Shown: positions 49,641 through 60,859, numbered from the stretch's first letter. The stretch is DNA of 64,000 nucleotides from Microcebus murinus (GCF_040939455.1 NC_134115.1:28732727-28796726); one strand, 5' to 3'. The notes: generated from the letters alone by a model not told the origin. Made by a program: numbers and translations.

Positions 49641-49774
49641 CTGCGGTTCATCCGGGGCGTGCACGAGTAAAACGTGGCAAAGTAGGACGGGGGAGGCACG
49701 GGAGGCACGAAGTCATCCGGGTCTGGGATACGGCCATGTTCTTCTACTTCTTCAACAGAAATCTGGGATTCATC
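49641..49774 (-). CDS. ENTREP1: ENTREP1 exon with the first PPxY motif
   Basis: 134 bases (44 codons plus 2 bases). The acceptor is CTGTTTAATCAG and the donor GCAG|gtatcg. It encodes DESQISVEEVEEHGRIPDPD and DFVPPVPPPSYFATFYSCTP followed by RMNR. PPPSY fits PPxY, a WW-domain ligand. It lies soon after the fourth membrane segment, so it would face the cytoplasm. The split Arg codon (AG|G) joins correctly to 42790. Confidence 0.95.
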
Positions 49775-49906
49775 CTGATTAAACAGCACGCAGTTAGGCA
49801 ACAGCCCTCTTTACAAGGACCCGGGGAGAAAAGCAATGCATCACACAAAGGGGTCTGCAGGCTGGCTCAGCCAAGGCGGTCACGACGCCACCCTGCTCAG
49901 ACTTAC
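49775..49906 (-). other. ENTREP1: ENTREP1 intron of 132 bases
   Basis: The donor is TGTC|gtaagt at 49906. The acceptor is at 49775. With the 151-base intron it is one of two very short introns in the gene. Confidence 0.88.
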
Positions 49907-50014
49907 GACACAGGATCTTCTGGTTGCGAATATCTGCAGGTAGCGCAGGGCGGCAGCCACCAAGCAGACGGTGGTGGTCAGGGCGTTCAAGGCACAGAGA
50001 GCGAAGAGGACTTT
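49907..50014 (-). CDS. ENTREP1: ENTREP1 exon with the last membrane segment
   Basis: 108 bases, 36 codons, phase 0 on both sides. The acceptor is TTCCTTGTTCTAG and the donor GTC|gtaagt. It encodes a hydrophobic helix VLFALCALNALTTTVCLVAA followed by ALRYLQIFATRRSCV. The positive residues after the helix fit a cytoplasmic exit. By family comparison this is the fourth helix of a CD20-like four-helix module. Confidence 0.95.
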
Positions 50015-51472
50015 CTAGAACAAGGAAACAATGACGCCACTACGTACCTCAACACAGACGACCAGAATGCAATGTAAAAAAAGTTAACAAATAATAATAA
50101 TACTATCCGGATAAGACAATTCTCATGAGGAAATGCGTGTGAAGAATGTAGGTGGTGTTTGGCTCACGGAAAGTGCTGGAATAAATGCTGGCTGTTGTTA
50201 TGACATTCATGCACTAACGTGTACTTCTTAATTCCAGACACTTATCTCAGAAGCTTCTTGTGTCCCAGAAAGACCTGCAATTACAGTATTCCTTTTTGCA
50301 AGCATCACAACACTATCTGGAAACGTTCCCTCCAGGAGAGCAACGCATTTCTCTTCTGAAGCTAGTGTCCGCAGGGACAGCAATTTCCAGCCTCCCACCA
50401 GGACACACGCTGCTTAATTTGTGGCCACTGATTCTATTTCAGGAGCAATTGGCCGTGCTGCCCTGAGCACCCAGCTAGGACGCTGCAGGGGCCAGGCCAG
50501 CGAGAGTGTAAATAGGACTTCTTTCCTCTAAACACACGTCTCAAAATAGCAGCAAAGACCATTCCAAAAGTTGCTGTTGCTACAGTCCTGGCTCCTTAGC
50601 GGGGCTTTCCCCAAGCTCAGGCCTGGCTCAGAAAGTTTGGGGGTGACTCAGCTACAAAAAATGCAGAAGCCAAAGACAGCAGGCCATTTCTGCATCCCAC
50701 AGAACCCAGGGCTGGCAGCTTTGAATAGTCTGCCCTCTTTGCTTAGAGATTCCTGGCCCCCACCAAAAATAACCCCAAGACAGGGTCTAAAGAAAGCCAG
50801 CAGTGGCGGAATCTCCACCAGCTGATTTTGTCACTCACTGGACTAATGTTCCTTGAGTCAGGGCACGATTTACATCCAATTCCCTGATAAAGGCTGATTA
50901 TGTATTTCTCTTCAACTGGAATCATTTGTTTTTAAAATCTTGTCTGCTTGTTATAACTTTTGCTTATTAAACAAAAGATAAAGTGCTTAAATTTCCCCTA
51001 TATTTTCTGATCGCTCTCTCTCCTTAGTCTACGTGTCACAGACTGGTAGCACTCCCCAGCCCACAGGACTCACTGAAACCAACAAATCCGAGCATCAGAA
51101 CAATGACAAATGAGCATGCAATTTAAAGGTTTTGCTAAAAGCTACATCCTATATGTGTGTGCATGTATATACATGTATGTGTGTGTGTGTGCACGCATAT
51201 ACATATACAGGCAGGCTTCTTTCCATTTTTTCCTATCTGACAGTTCCTGAACACAAAGAAAATCGCCCATACATAATTTAACACACACCATAATCTGTGG
51301 TTCTTTCTGCACTCAATTCTGACTCTGGGTCACAATGAGGGATCGCGCATACCTGTTTTCAGTAGCTTAATTGTTGGAGGGAGGTAACAGATAGGAATAT
51401 TTCGAGTAACTTTGCCTGCTCTGGGGACTGAGGGGCGTGTTACTGGTGGGGGTGGGGATCCAGGCAAAGTAC
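50015..51472 (-). other. ENTREP1: ENTREP1 intron
   Basis: The intron runs from donor AAG|gtactt (51472) to the acceptor at 50015. There is a TG/TA-rich stretch at about 51155-51200. No other repeat was recognised, and no SINE is present. Confidence 0.8.
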
Positions 51473-51601
51473 CTTAAGCAGCAGGTGCACAGCACTACAC
51501 GGCTGAACTGGGAAGAGTTTCAAGGCATTTTCTTTGTCTGTACATTTGGCTGGCTGGAATTCTTCACAACAGAAACAGATCTTGCCTTCACCTAAATCCA
51601 C
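51473..51601 (-). CDS. ENTREP1: ENTREP1 exon, cysteine-rich loop
   Basis: 129 bases, 43 codons, phase 0 on both sides. The acceptor is TTTTCCCCTGAAG and the donor AAG|gtactt. It encodes VDLGEGKICFCCEEFQPAKC, then TDKENALKLFPVQPCSAVHL and LLK. The cysteines (CFCC, AKC, PCS) lie between two membrane segments, so this is probably the large luminal/extracellular loop with disulfides (inference). Confidence 0.95.
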
Positions 51602-52759
51602 CTTCAGGGGAAAAGGTAGAACAATAACTTAGTTATTAAAAATAAATAAATAAGCTTGCTCCCGTACAGAGCAACAGTCCTACAGAATGAGACACGGCAG
51701 GGTTCCACGGCACGTAATGCCTCTATCAGTCAGCATAGGCTAGCATGTGCTGTGGCAACAACCGAAACCAAAATTTCAGTGACTTACCCAGCAAAGGTTA
51801 TTTCCTAAATACGCTACACATCCTCCGGTCAGCAGGGGACTCTGCTCATCAGACTCCCTTAGGGACCCAGATATATTTTTTTAGTAGAAGTATGCACCAA
51901 ACATTGCACAAAGCATGTTTATGCTAGAAAATTAGTAGCTGTTTATCTGAAATCCAAATTTAACCGGGAGTCCTGTAATTTTACCTGTTAAATCAGGCAA
52001 CTCTAGCTAGAAGCTTCCTCTTGCAAATGACACTCGTCACCTTAGCTCACAATCTCATTGCCAAAAGCAAATCGCATGGCCCCATCTAACTCCAAGAAGG
52101 CAGGCAAGTCCAATCTACCACATATCTGCAAGAAGCACATGGTACATTCTGTGAGCAGTAGCCCTAGACCATGTAGGCGTAAAGGGACCTCTTAGTTCAC
52201 ATTTCAGTAGAGTCACAGATTCTTGTTGTTTTACTTGAGGTGATAACATCGCTGATGAGTAACTTCGTATACTTTCAGTGAGATGCTTTGCAAACTTGTG
52301 GTCACTTTTCCAAATTTTCCTTGAGTTAGGTTGTGAATATAGATAACACCTGATTTTGGTTAATAAGATGCATAATTTTAGGGCACAGTTTCAGTCTTAC
52401 TTGCTCTGCTGCTTGAGCTATTGAAGTTGGCCACTCTATTTTGCCTAAAGGGGAAAGGCTATACCTCTTCCATTAATTATTAAATTAATCAGGCAACTTT
52501 GACTTTATTAACTGCAAAATTCTTCAGGAATCTTTAGGAATGACTGAGCATCTGCAGTGTTTAAGTTACTAAATGAGAAAAAAAATACTTTTTTTCCTTA
52601 TTTAAGATTTTTAACCTCAGTTTTAATAATAAATTTCAGGGTGTTTTTCTAGCTCAGAGAGAGAAAACTTGGTCCTTATAATACAAGTTGCCTAGACAGC
52701 TAAGAAAAAAAATTCCACTACTGGATTATATAACTTTTTTTTTTTTTTGCTTTGGTTAT

Positions 52760-53110
52760 AGTTCCTCTTTCTGTTGAGGTGAAATTTACATACGCACAAA
52801 AAAATTCACAAACACACACAAAAAATTTACATACACAAATCCTAAGTGTACCATTCAAGAAATTTTGAGTAAAGCATACACCAGTGTAAAACAAACCCTC
52901 GTCAACACACGGAATATTTCCTTCATGCTCCTTCTCCATCAGTCCCTGCCCCCACCCTCCCAGAGGCAACCACTGTGCTGAAGTTCTTCCCTCACAGATT
53001 AGCTCTGCCCTTTCTAGAACTCCACAGATTCTATAAGACTTCCCATTCTTTGTCCTGAAACCACATTGAAATGGATGCCTTATGATATCGCACTTTGCTA
53101 TAAATTCTTT
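52760..53110 (-). repeat. L1M 3' UTR fragment
   Basis: TTCTGTTGAGGTGAAATTTA, CCTAAGTGTACCATTCAAGA, GAGGCAACCACTGTGCTGAA and CTAGAACTCCACAGATTCTA follow, in reverse, an old L1 3' segment. An A-rich expansion (about 52797-52835) lies inside it. Confidence 0.65.
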
Positions 53111-53566
53111 CTCTGGTATAAGGAATGACATCTAGAGTCACCTCCGTGGGCTCCGTAATGTCTCTCAATTCATCCCCACTTGGTTTCTCTCTCCTGGTCT
53201 TGCTGTGGGGACTGTCGGCTCAGCTGTGTTCCCACCCCTAAACCCATAACCCCACATACAGACAAGGCTGTTTCTGTGAGAACCTTTCTTCCCTCACCTC
53301 ACGTCTTTGAAGATGCATCAGATCCGCCCTGCTGCTAACATCCACGCTAGCTCTCGCCTTCTAGAGGAAAACTACCTCGGCCATTCAGACGGGCTTTCTC
53401 CAGGGAGGGCCTAGGCGGGTGGGAGCTTTCTCTCTGCCCCTTTTCCGTGATGAATAACAGCCCATACACCAGGCTAACGTCAGCAGGTGAATACCACTCC
53501 ATTAATATGCCTCCTTTCTCCTTTCAAGTCTCAAGCTGAGAACTTCCTCTTGTAATACTAACAACA

Positions 53567-53707
53567 GACTGTGGGGGTGGGAGGGAGTACAGTAAAAAAA
53601 TAAAAATACTCTGACTCGAGGGGGGAGGGGGGGCATGGGCAATATACGTAACCTTAACATTTGTACCCCCATAATGTGCTGAAATAAAAATAAATGAATA
53701 ATAAATA
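53567..53707 (+). mobile_element. Short L1 3' end with G-rich tract, strepsirrhine type
   Basis: A 141-base insertion with a G-rich tract (GAGGGGGGAGGGGGGGCATG), GGGCAATATACGTAACCTTA, CATTTGTACCCCCATAATGT, GCTGAAATAAA and an A-rich tail. Perfect 13 bp target duplications AATACTAACAACA lie at 53554-53566 and 53708-53720. A G-rich tract before the 3' end is typical of L1 3' UTRs. Confidence 0.87.
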
Positions 53708-54569
53708 AATACTAACAACACTATTTGCTAGTAAGAAATAAGCAGCTAGTGGAGATGACTCTGTTGGTGTACGTAAGCTTCACTCCTCCCAACAGGAACC
53801 AAAGTCTCTTTTTTCAACATCACACAGGGCAATTTTTATCTCTTGTACTTGGTGTAAGCCTCACAATCTTACCGGAGGACTCTACTTCCCCTCAGACAAT
53901 GCTAGGTGTCACCTTACCAAGTACTCCCTTCCCACACAAGTGCATTATGGATACAAGGTGCTCGGGGAGAAACCAGCCTGCGTGGGCTGCGCACATCTGG
54001 CTATGCTATGTCACTCACGTAACACCAGGTGTCCGAGCACACAGAAACTTCGGCTATCTGGAACCTTTGGGCTGAGCCAGTCTGGATAGCAAAATTTTCC
54101 AGATGGGTGAAAGTTAATCCCTTTAAACAAGACTATTTGAAAGTTTAATCATTATACAAATGATCATGAATATCAATTACTTTGCCCACTGGATACAAGG
54201 AAGCCCTGAGGCTCTGGGCAAAATGATTCCAGGTAAATGTGCATTGTGTGTTCCTTGTTCTCTTTGTTCCTGCGCCTTGCCAAATCTAACTTTCGCCTCT
54301 GTTCTTAATCCCATCTCTGCCCAATATTTCTAAAGTCTTATTCTAACTTCTCTTCAATCTCTTTAACAAATCCACAAACAAACCTGCAAAAGTCTCCCCA
54401 ATTCTAAATGATAAACATCCACCCTTCCACCCAGACACTGTTACTCGAAGCTGTCAGGCCCTTGTCTTCCTTCCTCCATCTTCCAACAATGTGGTTCTCA
54501 ACCCTGGTTGCATGGTAGAATTTTCTGGACAACTTTTTAAAAATAACAACACCATCTTTAGCCATCTGG

Positions 54570-55290
54570 AAACTGCAAATTAATGAAGAGCTCTCACTTT
54601 AGCCCCATCAGACTGGCAAAATTTAAAGAGGAAGAAACACTTTTTGCTGGTGGAGAGGTAAATAGCCACTAGCAAAAATGTATGTTTAAGCCCAATAATA
54701 AAGGAATTGACCACTCATTTTTAATTTAAAAAAAAAAACTTATTTTCCCAACTATTTTGGAAAACTGTTTAACACCACATGACACAGAAATTCCATATTT
54801 AGGTAGAGTTTTTTACTAAATAGAAATGAAAACAGGCCCCTCCAAAAACCTATACAAAAATATTCACAGCAGCTTAGTTCATAAAACCCCCAAACTGGAA
54901 ACAATCCAAATGTCCATCAACAGGAGAATGGATAAAAAAAATTGTGGTATTTTTATATAATGAAATACTGTTCTGCAAAAAAAATAAAAAAGCAAAACAA
55001 TTGATACAATACATAAACAGGGATGAATCTCAAAAACATTACAACTGTGCACAATAAGTCAGCCACAAAAAGGTACATATCATATGACACCACCTATATA
55101 AAGTTCCAGAACAAGCCAAACTAATCTATGCTGAAAGAAAAGGCACAGTGGTTGCCTATGACAGACTAGAGACCACCTGAAAAGGGACACCAAAGAATTT
55201 TCTAGGGTGATGGAACTGTTTTAGATCTTGCTTGGAGTATAACCTATAAGTACACATTTGTCAAAATTAGTGTATACATTGGTTAAAAGT
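54570..55290 (+). mobile_element. L1M 3' end
   Basis: Sense L1 ORF2 end and 3' UTR: TATTCACAGCAGCTTAGTTC, CAATCCAAATGTCCATCAAC, GGGATGAATCTCAAAAACAT, AGTGGTTGCCTATGACAGAC and AGGGTGATGGAACTGTTTTA. Diverged, 5'-truncated. Confidence 0.82.
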
Positions 55291-55770
55291 CAGTGAGCTG
55301 CCAAAAACCAAGCCACAAGAGACAACAACAAAATAGAAAACTAACTTATTCCAAGAAAATACGGGTCTATCTAGTATACCTTTAAATGATACAACTTTAA
55401 GTGAGAAAAACAAAATGCAGGTAAGTACATACAATACATCCCATTCATAAAAAAAAAAATCACAAATAACTTCTCCCCATACAAATTTATATAAGATTAT
55501 ATGATTAAAATACTATGAAATAAGATTTCATCAGCTTATTACTATGGATTTGGGGTGAGTGATGTGGGTGGAAAGGGAAAGAGGAGAGAAGTGCCTATCT
55601 TCTTCCCCCAAAGGACTTTGTCAATAGCTTCCCTAATGAAAAGGCATTATGGTATAATCCCGTTGATTACAATATGATCTCATTGTGTGTTATTATGCAT
55701 AAACAGATACATAAAATATGGCTAAATGGTTAACTGTGCTATCCCAGAATAGTGAAAATTCAAATGACTT

Positions 55771-56065
55771 TTTTTTTTTTTCAGACAGGGTCTTGCTCTG
55801 CCACCCAGTCTAGAGTGCAGTGGTAACATCATAGCTCAAGGCAACCTCAAACTCCTGGGCTCAAGTGATCCTCCTGCCTCAGCCTCCTGAGTAGCTAGGA
55901 CTACAGGTGCTACCATGCCAGGATAATTTAAAAAAAAAAATTTGTTGTAGATATGGGGTCTCGCTATGTTGCCCAGGGTGGCTTTGAACTCCTGGCCTCA
56001 AACAATGCTCCTACCTTGACCTCCCAAAGCACTGAGATTATAGGCATGAGCCACTGTGCTTGGCC
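55771..56065 (-). mobile_element. AluJ-like dimeric SINE
   Basis: Reverse element: T run, CAGACAGGGTCTTGCTCTGC, CTAGAGTGCAGTGGTAACAT, an A-rich middle linker, GGGGTCTCGCTATGTTGCCC and GATTATAGGCATGAGCCACT. Duplications AATTCAAATGACTT (55757-55770) and AATTCATATGATTT (56066-56079) differ at 2 of 14 bases, consistent with age. Confidence 0.9.
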
Positions 56066-56149
56066 AATTCATATGATTTTATACTTTTATGGCTTGTCCA
56101 AATTTTAAAAATTATATCATTAGAAATAATCACATATTTGGTTTGTTGG

Positions 56150-56806
56150 TGGGAAAATAATTTAATTAAAAATACACTTAATGAAAATCATGTACCTGAT
56201 AAGGGATTAACATGCAGAATATATAAAGAACTCCTAAAATGCAACAAAAACAAAATAACCTGATTTAAAAATGGGCAAAGGACTTGCATAGACATTCCTC
56301 CCAAGAAGACATACAAATGACCAACAAGCATATGAAAAGATGTTCAACGTCACTAATCATTAGGTTAATAGAAATCAAAACCACAATGAGATATCATCTT
56401 ATACTCATTAGGATGTACACCATCAAAAAAACAAGAAGATAACAATGTCAGTGAAGTGTGGAGAAATGGGAACCGTTGTGCACCGTTGGTAGGAAGATGA
56501 AATGGTGCAGCCACTATGGAAAGCAGTATCGAAGTGCCTCAAAAAAACCAAAAACAGAATTAACATATGATTAAACAATCCCACTTCTGGGTATATACAC
56601 AAAAGAATTAAAACCAGTATCTCAAAAAGATAGGTGGTTCATTGCAGCATTATTCGTAACAGCCAAGAGGCGAAACCAACCTAAATATCCATCACTGGAT
56701 AAGTGGATAAACAAAATGTGCCATTTACATACAATGGAGTATTATTCAGTCTTATAAAAAGGGAATTCTAACACGTTACAATATGGATGAAACTTGAGGA
56801 TGTTAT
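56150..56806 (+). mobile_element. L1 ORF2 3' region
   Basis: Sense L1: GGGATTAACATGCAGAATAT, TTGCATAGACATTCCTCCCA, CACAATGAGATATCATCTTA, CCACTTCTGGGTATATACAC and AATGGAGTATTATTCAGTCT. It is cut off at the right by a SINE. Frames are broken by stops. Confidence 0.88.
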
Positions 56807-57116
56807 GTAATCCTAGCACTCTGGGAGGCCAAGGAGGGCAGAACACTCAAGGTCAGCAGTTCAAAACCAGCCTGAGCAAGAGCGAGACCCCATCTCTACT
56901 AAAATAGAAACAAATTAGCTGGTCAACTAAAAATATATAGAAAAAATTACCTGGGCATGGTGGCACATCCCTGTAGTCCCAGCTACACGGGATGCTAAAA
57001 CAGTAGGATCGCTTGAACCCAGGAGTTTGAGGTTGCCGTGAGCTAGGCTGATGCCATGGCACTCTAGCTCGGGCAACAGAGTGAGACTCTGACTCCAAAA
57101 TAAATAAATAAAAATG
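56807..57116 (+). mobile_element. Alu-type dimeric SINE, 5'-truncated
   Basis: Starts at TAATCCTAGCACTCTGGGAG, so the first 20-odd bases of the left arm are missing. The rest is complete: GTCAACTAAAAATATATAGA linker, TAGGCTGATGCCATGGCACT right arm, and a (AAAT)n tail. It joins directly to the L1 at its left. No clear target duplication. Confidence 0.9.
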
Positions 57117-57122
57117 TTTTTA

Positions 57123-57262
57123 GGATGGGCACAGTGGCTCACGCCTGTAATCCTAGCACTCTGGGAGACCGAGGAAGGAGGATCACTTGAGCTCAGGAGT
57201 TCAAGACCAGCCTGAGCAAGAGCAGGACCCCACCTCTACTTTAAAAAAAAACAAACACAAAA
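57123..57262 (+). mobile_element. Single-arm Alu-type SINE (FLAM-like)
   Basis: One left arm only: GATGGGCACAGTGGCTCACG, ATCCTAGCACTCTGGGAGAC, AAGACCAGCCTGAGCAAGAG, then an A-rich tail. It is either a free left monomer or a truncated dimer. It stands next to the preceding SINE. Confidence 0.85.
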
Positions 57263-57286
57263 ATTGCTTTTAAAATTGAGATGGTA

Positions 57287-57496
57287 CAGGTCCCCAACCT
57301 CTTTCTCACAATTCTAAAATCCAAAAAGCTGTGAACACCGGAAGTTTTGATTCCAACCTGCTGGAGTCCCAGACTCCACTAGTGTACTACATAATAAATA
57401 ATATATGCACCATATTCATCTTCTAAAATTGGAAAAACTCTAAATTCTGACCCACACCTGGCCTCCAAGGATTTCAGATAAAGGATTGTTGACCTG
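57287..57496. mobile_element. Tigger-like MITE, 210 bp
   Basis: The left end CAGGTCCCCAACCTCTTTCT and the right end read in reverse, CAGGTCAACAATCCTTTATC, are diverged inverted repeats. TA flanks both sides (57285-57286 and 57497-57498). Inner words (AATCCAAAAAGCTGTGAA) resemble the element at 43357 in style. Confidence 0.7.
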
Positions 57497-57828
57497 TATT
57501 CAGATAATATCCATTTTTCCTTTTTAGATGAGAGCAGACAGAGATTGATTGTGGACACCTGACCCATTCGTTCACTAATGATGCATTATATTACTATGGT
57601 TCTGGGGTTACGCTGGCTGGTCCCTGATTTGGAAAAAATCACTGACAACCTGAGTGGAGTTATTAGCAGGCAGCTCTTTGTTTGTTTGGTTTTTTTTTCA
57701 CTTCCTTTTACCAATTTCAGATTTTACTGCAGGATGGCTGCCTGGTGCCGACTATTGCAAGTCACGCCAGGAACACCAGAGAGGCCAGGATCTGCCCGGA
57801 TGCACAGTGACGTTTTAGGACCACTTAC

Positions 57829-57939
57829 CAGATCACACCTGGGCACGCTGGACACGAACTGGGCCCCTTGGCAGCCTAGGATAAATCCAGCTAGATTTAG
57901 GAGGACACAAACCACAGAGAGCAGCACAAAGAGGTTTAC
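57829..57939 (-). CDS. ENTREP1: ENTREP1 exon with a membrane segment
   Basis: 111 bases, 37 codons, phase 0 on both sides. The acceptor is ATTCTCTTGCCATTTCAG and the donor CTG|gtaagt. It encodes a hydrophobic helix VNLFVLLSVVCVLLNLAGFI followed by LGCQGAQFVSSVPRCDL. ENTREP1 (FAM189A2) is an endosomal multi-pass protein of the CD20-like superfamily that links ITCH and epsin and controls receptor sorting. This is probably the third helix, the first found in the window. The exons for helices 1-2 and the start codon were not located. Confidence 0.95.
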
Positions 57940-59610
57940 CTGAAATGGCAAGAGAATAGGTAGTCAGAAAAAGATGACAGCTAAATCCATAGTTCTGCCT
58001 GAATTAAAAAAAAACTCTCATTCTCTTCCAAGAGGCAACTGTTTTTAAAAAAAGGTCACAAGTGTGTTTTTAACATACTAACTTTTCTCACATTTTAGAA
58101 TTGTTAAAATTGTGCTCAGGAATGCTATTGACTCTCAAATCATCTCAATAAATGCAAGTCCCTATTTTTTTCTCTCTTTGCAAATAGTTCTTACTCCCTT
58201 GTCTTTTATCTCTACATTACACTAAGCCCTGGCTATTTCCTCCTTGAGCCATTCTAATTTTTTTTTTTTTTTTTTTTTTAGTTTTGTGGGATCAACACTA
58301 AGCAGACAAATGGAGAACTCTGGAATGTACGCGGAACCTAGGAAAATCAAAGAGCTCAGAGCCATTACAATCCAGAAATCACACTATACAAATGAACGTC
58401 AAGATGGGTCCTTTTTCAATTCAGAACAGTTTAGGTAGTAAAGAGTCAGTGTACAAAGATCATCCATGTATGTTTATCAAAAAGTAAATATTACTCCAAA
58501 TAATTAAAAATTGACAGTAGCCAACCAAGAAGCCAGTATTTAGTAAAATTAGAGACTATACAAGCTTCTCAATTTGAGAGCTATGATTATTATAAATATA
58601 AAACCTTATCACAAATACAAAAGCAAATATAAAAGACTAGAGCCAGTGATTATCAGGGTTAGCACCAAGCATCAATTCAGGTAGCTGGTATGTCAGAGTT
58701 GGCTGATAAATGAGCTCACATATGAACTCTAATGGAGAGACCTTGTTCTTTAACTACTGTTGTTATTTCAAGTCAAGCTTAAAAGCATCTCCCTAGACCC
58801 ATTTCATGAGTCCAGATTTAATATCACATGATGCCACTTTTCCTAAGGAGAGTTCCTTTTTTTCTCCAAGAGAAGTCTGGCTTCTTTTATTATTAATTTG
58901 TACATGCCCTGTCATCGAATCTTTGGGAAAATGCTAGCAGCGTGTGCTGCTCTGACTGTTTTCCCGGCTGGATTCCTCAGTGTCTACAGGACTTGACTTG
59001 AACAGCATGTAGCATATGTCCCCTCTTGTACTATATCATTCTTGACTATGCCAAAGCTTCTTGGAGAAGGAGAATGCATAATTGGCAAAGGACAGAAGAT
59101 GATCCTCGCATACGGGCTTCTTTTACACACTGGCAGTTTGGCAGGTGCTATTCAAAGAGATCTAATATAGCTGGATCTTTACACCCCACAACACAATCAC
59201 TGTTACTATGCAGAAGTCTTGAACTTACCTTTGGAAAAAAATTTTTAATGCAATATGAGATTCCTTGAAAAGAAAGTGTGATTACAACCTTTATGTCCAC
59301 CAGCACACCACTAAAAATTAATATCATCAAATATAAAACGGGTGAGTGTCCATTACTCCTAACACTGGACCCCAAATCACTTCATGAAAATCGTAAATCC
59401 AGCTCACCAAAGGACAGAGTTAAGAAATAAACAGGCAAACCACAGACTGGTAGAAAATATTTTCATGCATATATTGAACAAACAACCTGTACCCAGAATA
59501 CACAAATAACTCCTCAACTCAATAATAAAAAGACAAGCAACCCAATTAAAAAACTGGGCAAAAGACTTGAAGAGATATCACACACACACAAGATATAAGA
59601 ATGGCCAATA

Positions 59611-59721
59611 GTATGCTTTGGCAGCGCATATACTAAAACTGGAACAATACAGAGATTGGCATGGCCCCTGTGCAAAGGATGACCTGCAAGTTCAAAAAAT
59701 TAAAAAAAAAAAAAGAAAAGA
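59611..59721 (+). pseudogene. Retrotransposed U6 snRNA copy
   Basis: Matches U6 snRNA in order: GCTTTGGCAGCGCATATACT, AAAACTGGAACAATACAGAG, ATTGGCATGGCCCCTGTGCA and AAGGATGACCTGCAAGTTCA. The 5' GTGCTC start is altered (GTATGC), bases are lost in the ACAGAGAAGATTAGC region, and the end after AAGTTC is replaced by an A-rich tail. Target duplications AATGGCCAATA precede it (one base earlier differs: 59600-59610) and follow it (59722-59732). No pol III promoter elements (PSE, TATA) are expected upstream, since the flank is L1. Confidence 0.93.
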
Positions 59722-59890
59722 AATGGCCAATAGGCACATGAAAAGGTGCTCATTTTACCACTTCCCACCAACTAAAATGGCTAAAATTTAAAAGACTAAT
59801 AAAACCAAGTGTCAGGGAAAAGGAGCACTTTGCTTGTGCAAGTGTTCAAACACTTTCGCAAACTGTCAGTTTCTTAAAAATCAAATATAA

Positions 59891-60555
59891 ATCGTCCATG
59901 CAGAAGAACTCCAAATAATTCCCTACTCCTTAAGTGTGGGCTGCACAGGGTGATTTTCATCCAAAGAATACAGCAAAAAAGGGGAGAGGGAGTAACTCTC
60001 CAGTGGAGAAACGTGACAAACACTACATCAGCCAAGGTTAATATCAGTGATCAGAAGCCATGTCTATTGCATGTGCCCTGGATACAATGTGAAGAAAATA
60101 GCACTTTACCTCTGTGGTCTTCCTCCCCCAAACTCATAATGACCTCAGTCTAATTATGAGAAAAACATCAGACAATCCCAATTGAGGTAAACCTTATAAA
60201 ATACCCAATGAGTACTCCTCAAGACTGTCGAGGTTGTGAAAAACAAGGAAAGTTTAAAAAACAGCCACAACCAAGAGGAGCCTAAGGAGACCAGACAACT
60301 AGATGTAATGTGGTATCCTGGATGGGATCCTGGGCAGAGAGAGGACATTAGGTGAAAATGAAGGATATTTGAAGAGTAATGGACTTTAATTGATAATAAT
60401 GTTATCAATATTGATTCACTAATTGAGACAAATGTACCGTGCTAATGTAAGATGTCAATAACAGAGGAAACCCAGTGTGGAGATATGGGACTTCTATGTT
60501 CTATCTTTGCAATTTTTGTATAAATCTGAAACTATTCTAAAATAAAAATTTTATT
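59891..60555 (+). mobile_element. L1M 3' UTR nested in L1
   Basis: Sense blocks AGTGTGGGCTGCACAGGGTG, GTAACTCTCCAGTGGAGAAA, TCTGTGGTCTTCCTCCCCCA, AATGTGGTATCCTGGATGGG, GTACCGTGCTAATGTAAGAT and CTGAAACTATTCTAAAATAA form a well-known old L1 3' end, with AATAAA near its end. Confidence 0.8.
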
Positions 60556-60859
60556 TTAAAAACTGCAAAACAATTGAGTGTATACCTACCCTATGTCCTG
60601 CAATTCCATGTCTAGGAATGGACCCAGAGAAGTGCAATTGTCCGCAAAAAGACTCACAGAAGAACATTTATAGAGCTTTATTCATATTAGACCAAAAGGA
60701 AAAAGAACTCATTGTCCAACAGAAGAATGAATAAACCAGTTGCAGAGTATTCAAACAATGACATGCTTTCAGCAATAAAAAGGAAGAAAACTACTAATGC
60801 AAAACAATAATAGGAAGTTCAGAAAGATTACACTGAGTGACTAAAGGAACTTGGCATTC

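Larger units (their letters stand above)
51602..57828 (-). other. ENTREP1: ENTREP1 intron of about 6.2 kb, rich in repeats
   Basis: The intron runs from donor CTG|gtaagt (57828) to the acceptor at 51602. It contains L1 pieces (52760-53110, 53567-53707, 54570-55290, 56150-56806), a MER5-like terminus at 54490-54545, three SINEs (55771-56065, 56807-57116, 57123-57262) and a Tigger-like MITE (57287-57496). Nothing was recognised at 51610-52740 or 53721-54490. Confidence 0.82.
59400..60850 (+). mobile_element. L1 ORF2 region in two parts, with nested insertions
   Basis: Sense L1 sequence at 59400-59610 and 59722-59890 (TGAACAAACAACCTGTACCC, CAATTAAAAAACTGGGCAAA, ATGGCCAATAGGCACATGAA) continues at about 60560-60850 (GTCTAGGAATGGACCCAGAG, AAGAACTCATTGTCCAACAG). 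The gap is filled by a U6 copy and by another L1 3' end. Stops throughout. Confidence 0.75.

Noticed and set aside
57946..57951. Start codon of a short ENTREP1 isoform just before the splice acceptor
   Set aside because: The codon is TTG and overlaps the polypyrimidine tract. There is no ATG in this position, so a start here is not supported.
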